From contig JAXHUH010000330.1 in assembly GCA_034211175.1 (NCBI GenBank), positions 1 to 14,067 on the forward strand: a DNA stretch of 14,067 nt, in the 5' to 3' direction. Made by a program: the position numbers and the translations under genes. The notes beneath the pieces were generated by a model. That model did not search any database. It saw nothing but the letters and a program-made list of their open reading frames with translations, and was not told the DNA's origin. Positions 12,672-14,067 of this stretch are shown here, piece by piece (within the stretch, counting starts at the first letter, position 1; each line of letters starts with the position of its first letter). This DNA comes from JAXHUH01 sp034211175 (lineage in GTDB: Bacteria > Actinomycetota > Acidimicrobiia > Acidimicrobiales > CAIXPF01).

Positions 12672-14067
12672 TCAGCTGCAGGGCGTACGGGCGGAGGACA
12701 TGAACCCGCAGAACTCGTCGCGGGTGACCGTCCACGTGCCGCCCTCGTCGACCGCGGTGCCCTCGAGGTCGGTGTAGGCGGCGCTCCCGCCGATCAGCAC
12801 GTCGTAGGTCACCGACGCGGTGGCGCCGTCGATGGTGACGGCCTTGACGACCATCTCGATGCCGCCCATCCCCTCGGCCATGGCGCCGTACTGCTCGATG
12901 GTCGGGGCCAGCTCGGCGGCCGCGGGCAGGAACGCGGCCTTCTCCTCCTGGGTCGTCGCCGAGTCGAACACCGTCTGGTAGGCGTCGGCGACCGCCTGCT
13001 CGTCCGGCCCGAGCTCGACCGCGGCCTCCTCGTCGGCCTCGTCGGCAGCACCGGCATCGGCGCCGTCGACGTCGGCACCGGCGGGCACCTCGGTCGCCGG
13101 GTCGCCGTCGACCGCGGCGGCCAGCTTCGGCACCATCTGCTCGAGGAAGTAGGAGAGGCTCAGCGGGCTGGCGAACGAGAAGGCTCCACCAAGCGGCTCG
13201 CCGACGAAGACCTCACGGCCCTCGGCGACGGCGGTGAGGTTGTCCCGCAGCGCCAGGCTCTGGGCGAGGTCGAGCGATGCGGCGTCGCCGACCCAGACGA
13301 GCACGTCGGTGTCGAGCAGGTCGGTCTGCTCCTCGCTGATCGACACGTAGAACTGGTCGCCGGCGAGCTCGTCGTACTCCTCGGGGATCACGAAGCCGAG
13401 GTCGGTCATCACCCGGCTGCGGATGTCCTCCGAGCCGTAGACGCCGGGCAGGTCGTTGTAGACGAACGCAACCGCCGCGGTTGCGCCGTCGAACTCGGGA
13501 TGCGCCTCACGGGCGGCGGCGAACTCACCCTCGACCTCGTCGACCAGCGCCTGCGCCTCGGCCTCGAGGCCGACGGCACGGCCGATCATGAGGGCCCGCT
13601 CCTGCCACGGCATGCCGTAGTCGACGTAGTCGCCGGACTGGGGCACGGTCGGGGCGATGGCGTCGAGGAGCGCGTAGTCCTCCTCCGTCATGCCCGAGGA
13701 CACGCCGATGATCAGGTCGGGGTCGAGCGCGGCGATCGCCTCGAAGTTGAGCTCGGCGTTCGAGAGGACCTCGGGCTCGGCGTCGCCGAGCTCGTCCTGG
13801 GCCCACGGCCACACCGCGTAGGGCTGCTCGCCGTACCAGTCGCGGATGCCGACGGGGATGACGCCGAGGGCGAGCAGGTCGTCCTGGTCGTTGTACCCGA
13901 CGCTCACGACACGGGTGGGCTCGGCTTCGATCGTCGTGGTGCCGTACTTGTGCTCGATCTCGACCGGGAACGCGGCCGCCTCGCCCTCGTCGCCGGCGTC
14001 ATCGCCCTCGGCGACGGAGGTGGTCGTCGTCTCGTCGGGGGCGGCGCCCTCGTCGTCGGGGCCGCCC
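12672..14067 (-). CDS. FecB/FepB-type iron-siderophore ABC transporter binding protein with C-terminal MTB12-like domain (5' end outside window)
   Basis: The frame is open to the right edge, so the start and any lipobox signal peptide lie outside. In order: an acidic Thr-rich spacer (about 13980-14066) typical after a lipoprotein signal; a periplasmic-binding core (about 13120-13980) with FPVEIEHKYG, EPTRVVSVGYNDQDDLLALG, NFEAIAALDPDLIIG and SYFLEQMVPKL, diagnostic of class III FecB/FepB/BtuF binding proteins; an Asp/Ala/Glu-rich linker (about 13017-13117); and an extra domain (12675 to about 13016) ending DGGTWTVTRDEFCGFM and a C-terminal Cys pair. That last domain resembles the C-terminal region of secreted MTB12-like antigens (an NTF2-like fold, from memory), frequent on actinobacterial lipoproteins. 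The protein would capture a ferric siderophore or haem-like chelate outside the membrane and deliver it to a permease, not visible here. The ligand is unknown. A strong hairpin follows the stop. Confidence 0.9.
   Translation of the reverse strand, partial: GGPDDEGAAPDETTTTSVAEGDDAGDEGEAAAFPVEIEHKYGTTTIEAEPTRVVSVGYNDQDDLLALGVIPVGIRDWYGEQPYAVWPWAQDELGDAEPEVLSNAELNFEAIAALDPDLIIGVSSGMTEEDYALLDAIAPTVPQSGDYVDYGMPWQERALMIGRAVGLEAEAQALVDEVEGEFAAAREAHPEFDGATAAVAFVYNDLPGVYGSEDIRSRVMTDLGFVIPEEYDELAGDQFYVSISEEQTDLLDTDVLVWVGDAASLDLAQSLALRDNLTAVAEGREVFVGEPLGGAFSFASPLSLSYFLEQMVPKLAAAVDGDPATEVPAGADVDGADAGAADEADEEAAVELGPDEQAVADAYQTVFDSATTQEEKAAFLPAAAELAPTIEQYGAMAEGMGGIEMVVKAVTIDGATASVTYDVLIGGSAAYTDLEGTAVDEGGTWTVTRDEFCGFMSSARTPCS

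Noticed and set aside
8253..14067. IrtAB-like siderophore importer formed by the ABC pair and the binding protein
   Set aside because: The ABC pair lacks the flavin-reductase domain of IrtA, is convergent with the binding-protein gene, and is separated from it by another gene and two terminators. Proximity alone does not support it.

Overview
The window is a high-GC stretch with many GTG starts, strong G/C bias at third codon positions, and actinobacterial-type protein families. I infer an actinomycete, possibly Acidimicrobiia (Ilumatobacter-like). This rests on general pattern recognition, not on a marker gene.

Layout, left to right. (1) The C-terminal tail of an unrecognised plus-strand gene ends at 88. 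(2) A sugar-catabolic control region (148-252) holds a candidate promoter and two LacI-type operator dyads, followed by the L-rhamnose isomerase gene rhaI (431-1735). (3) A minus-strand AbiEi/DUF559-like nuclease gene (1935-2924) has visibly lower GC. It is bracketed by two arrays of palindromic hairpin repeats: three units at 64-bp pitch on the left and three at 61-bp pitch on the right. (4) A G-quadruplex-prone stretch precedes a 1197-aa fused indolepyruvate ferredoxin oxidoreductase-type enzyme (3394-6987). A METTL7-like SAM methyltransferase follows 37 nt downstream (7025-7717). (5) A 535-bp region without a convincing gene ends in a perfect hairpin and the start of the next operon. (6) Two half-size ABC exporter subunits (8253-10073 and 10070-11884) overlap by 4 bp and form a strongly asymmetric heterodimer. 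(7) A second hairpin-repeat pair fills the convergent gap to a small minus-strand membrane protein gene (12036-12488). (8) A FecB/FepB-type metal-siderophore binding protein (12672 to beyond the right edge, minus strand) carries an extra C-terminal MTB12-like domain and is followed by a 12-bp terminator hairpin.

How the genes work together. rhaI would isomerise L-rhamnose to L-rhamnulose; its pathway partners are not in the window. The oxidoreductase and methyltransferase probably share a transcript. The two ABC subunits are co-translated and complement each other at the sequence level: the first lacks a usable P-loop but keeps LSGGQ, and the second has an intact P-loop, catalytic Glu and switch His but a ruined signature. 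One composite ATP site should therefore be complete and the other dead. The siderophore-binding protein belongs to a metal-uptake locus that continues to the right.

The most unusual structural signal is the hairpin repeats. Three separate loci contain palindromes with unrelated stem interiors but the same outer ends (CCGAAC on the left arm, GAACGG or GAACCG on the right). They look like one family of REP/BIME-like elements.
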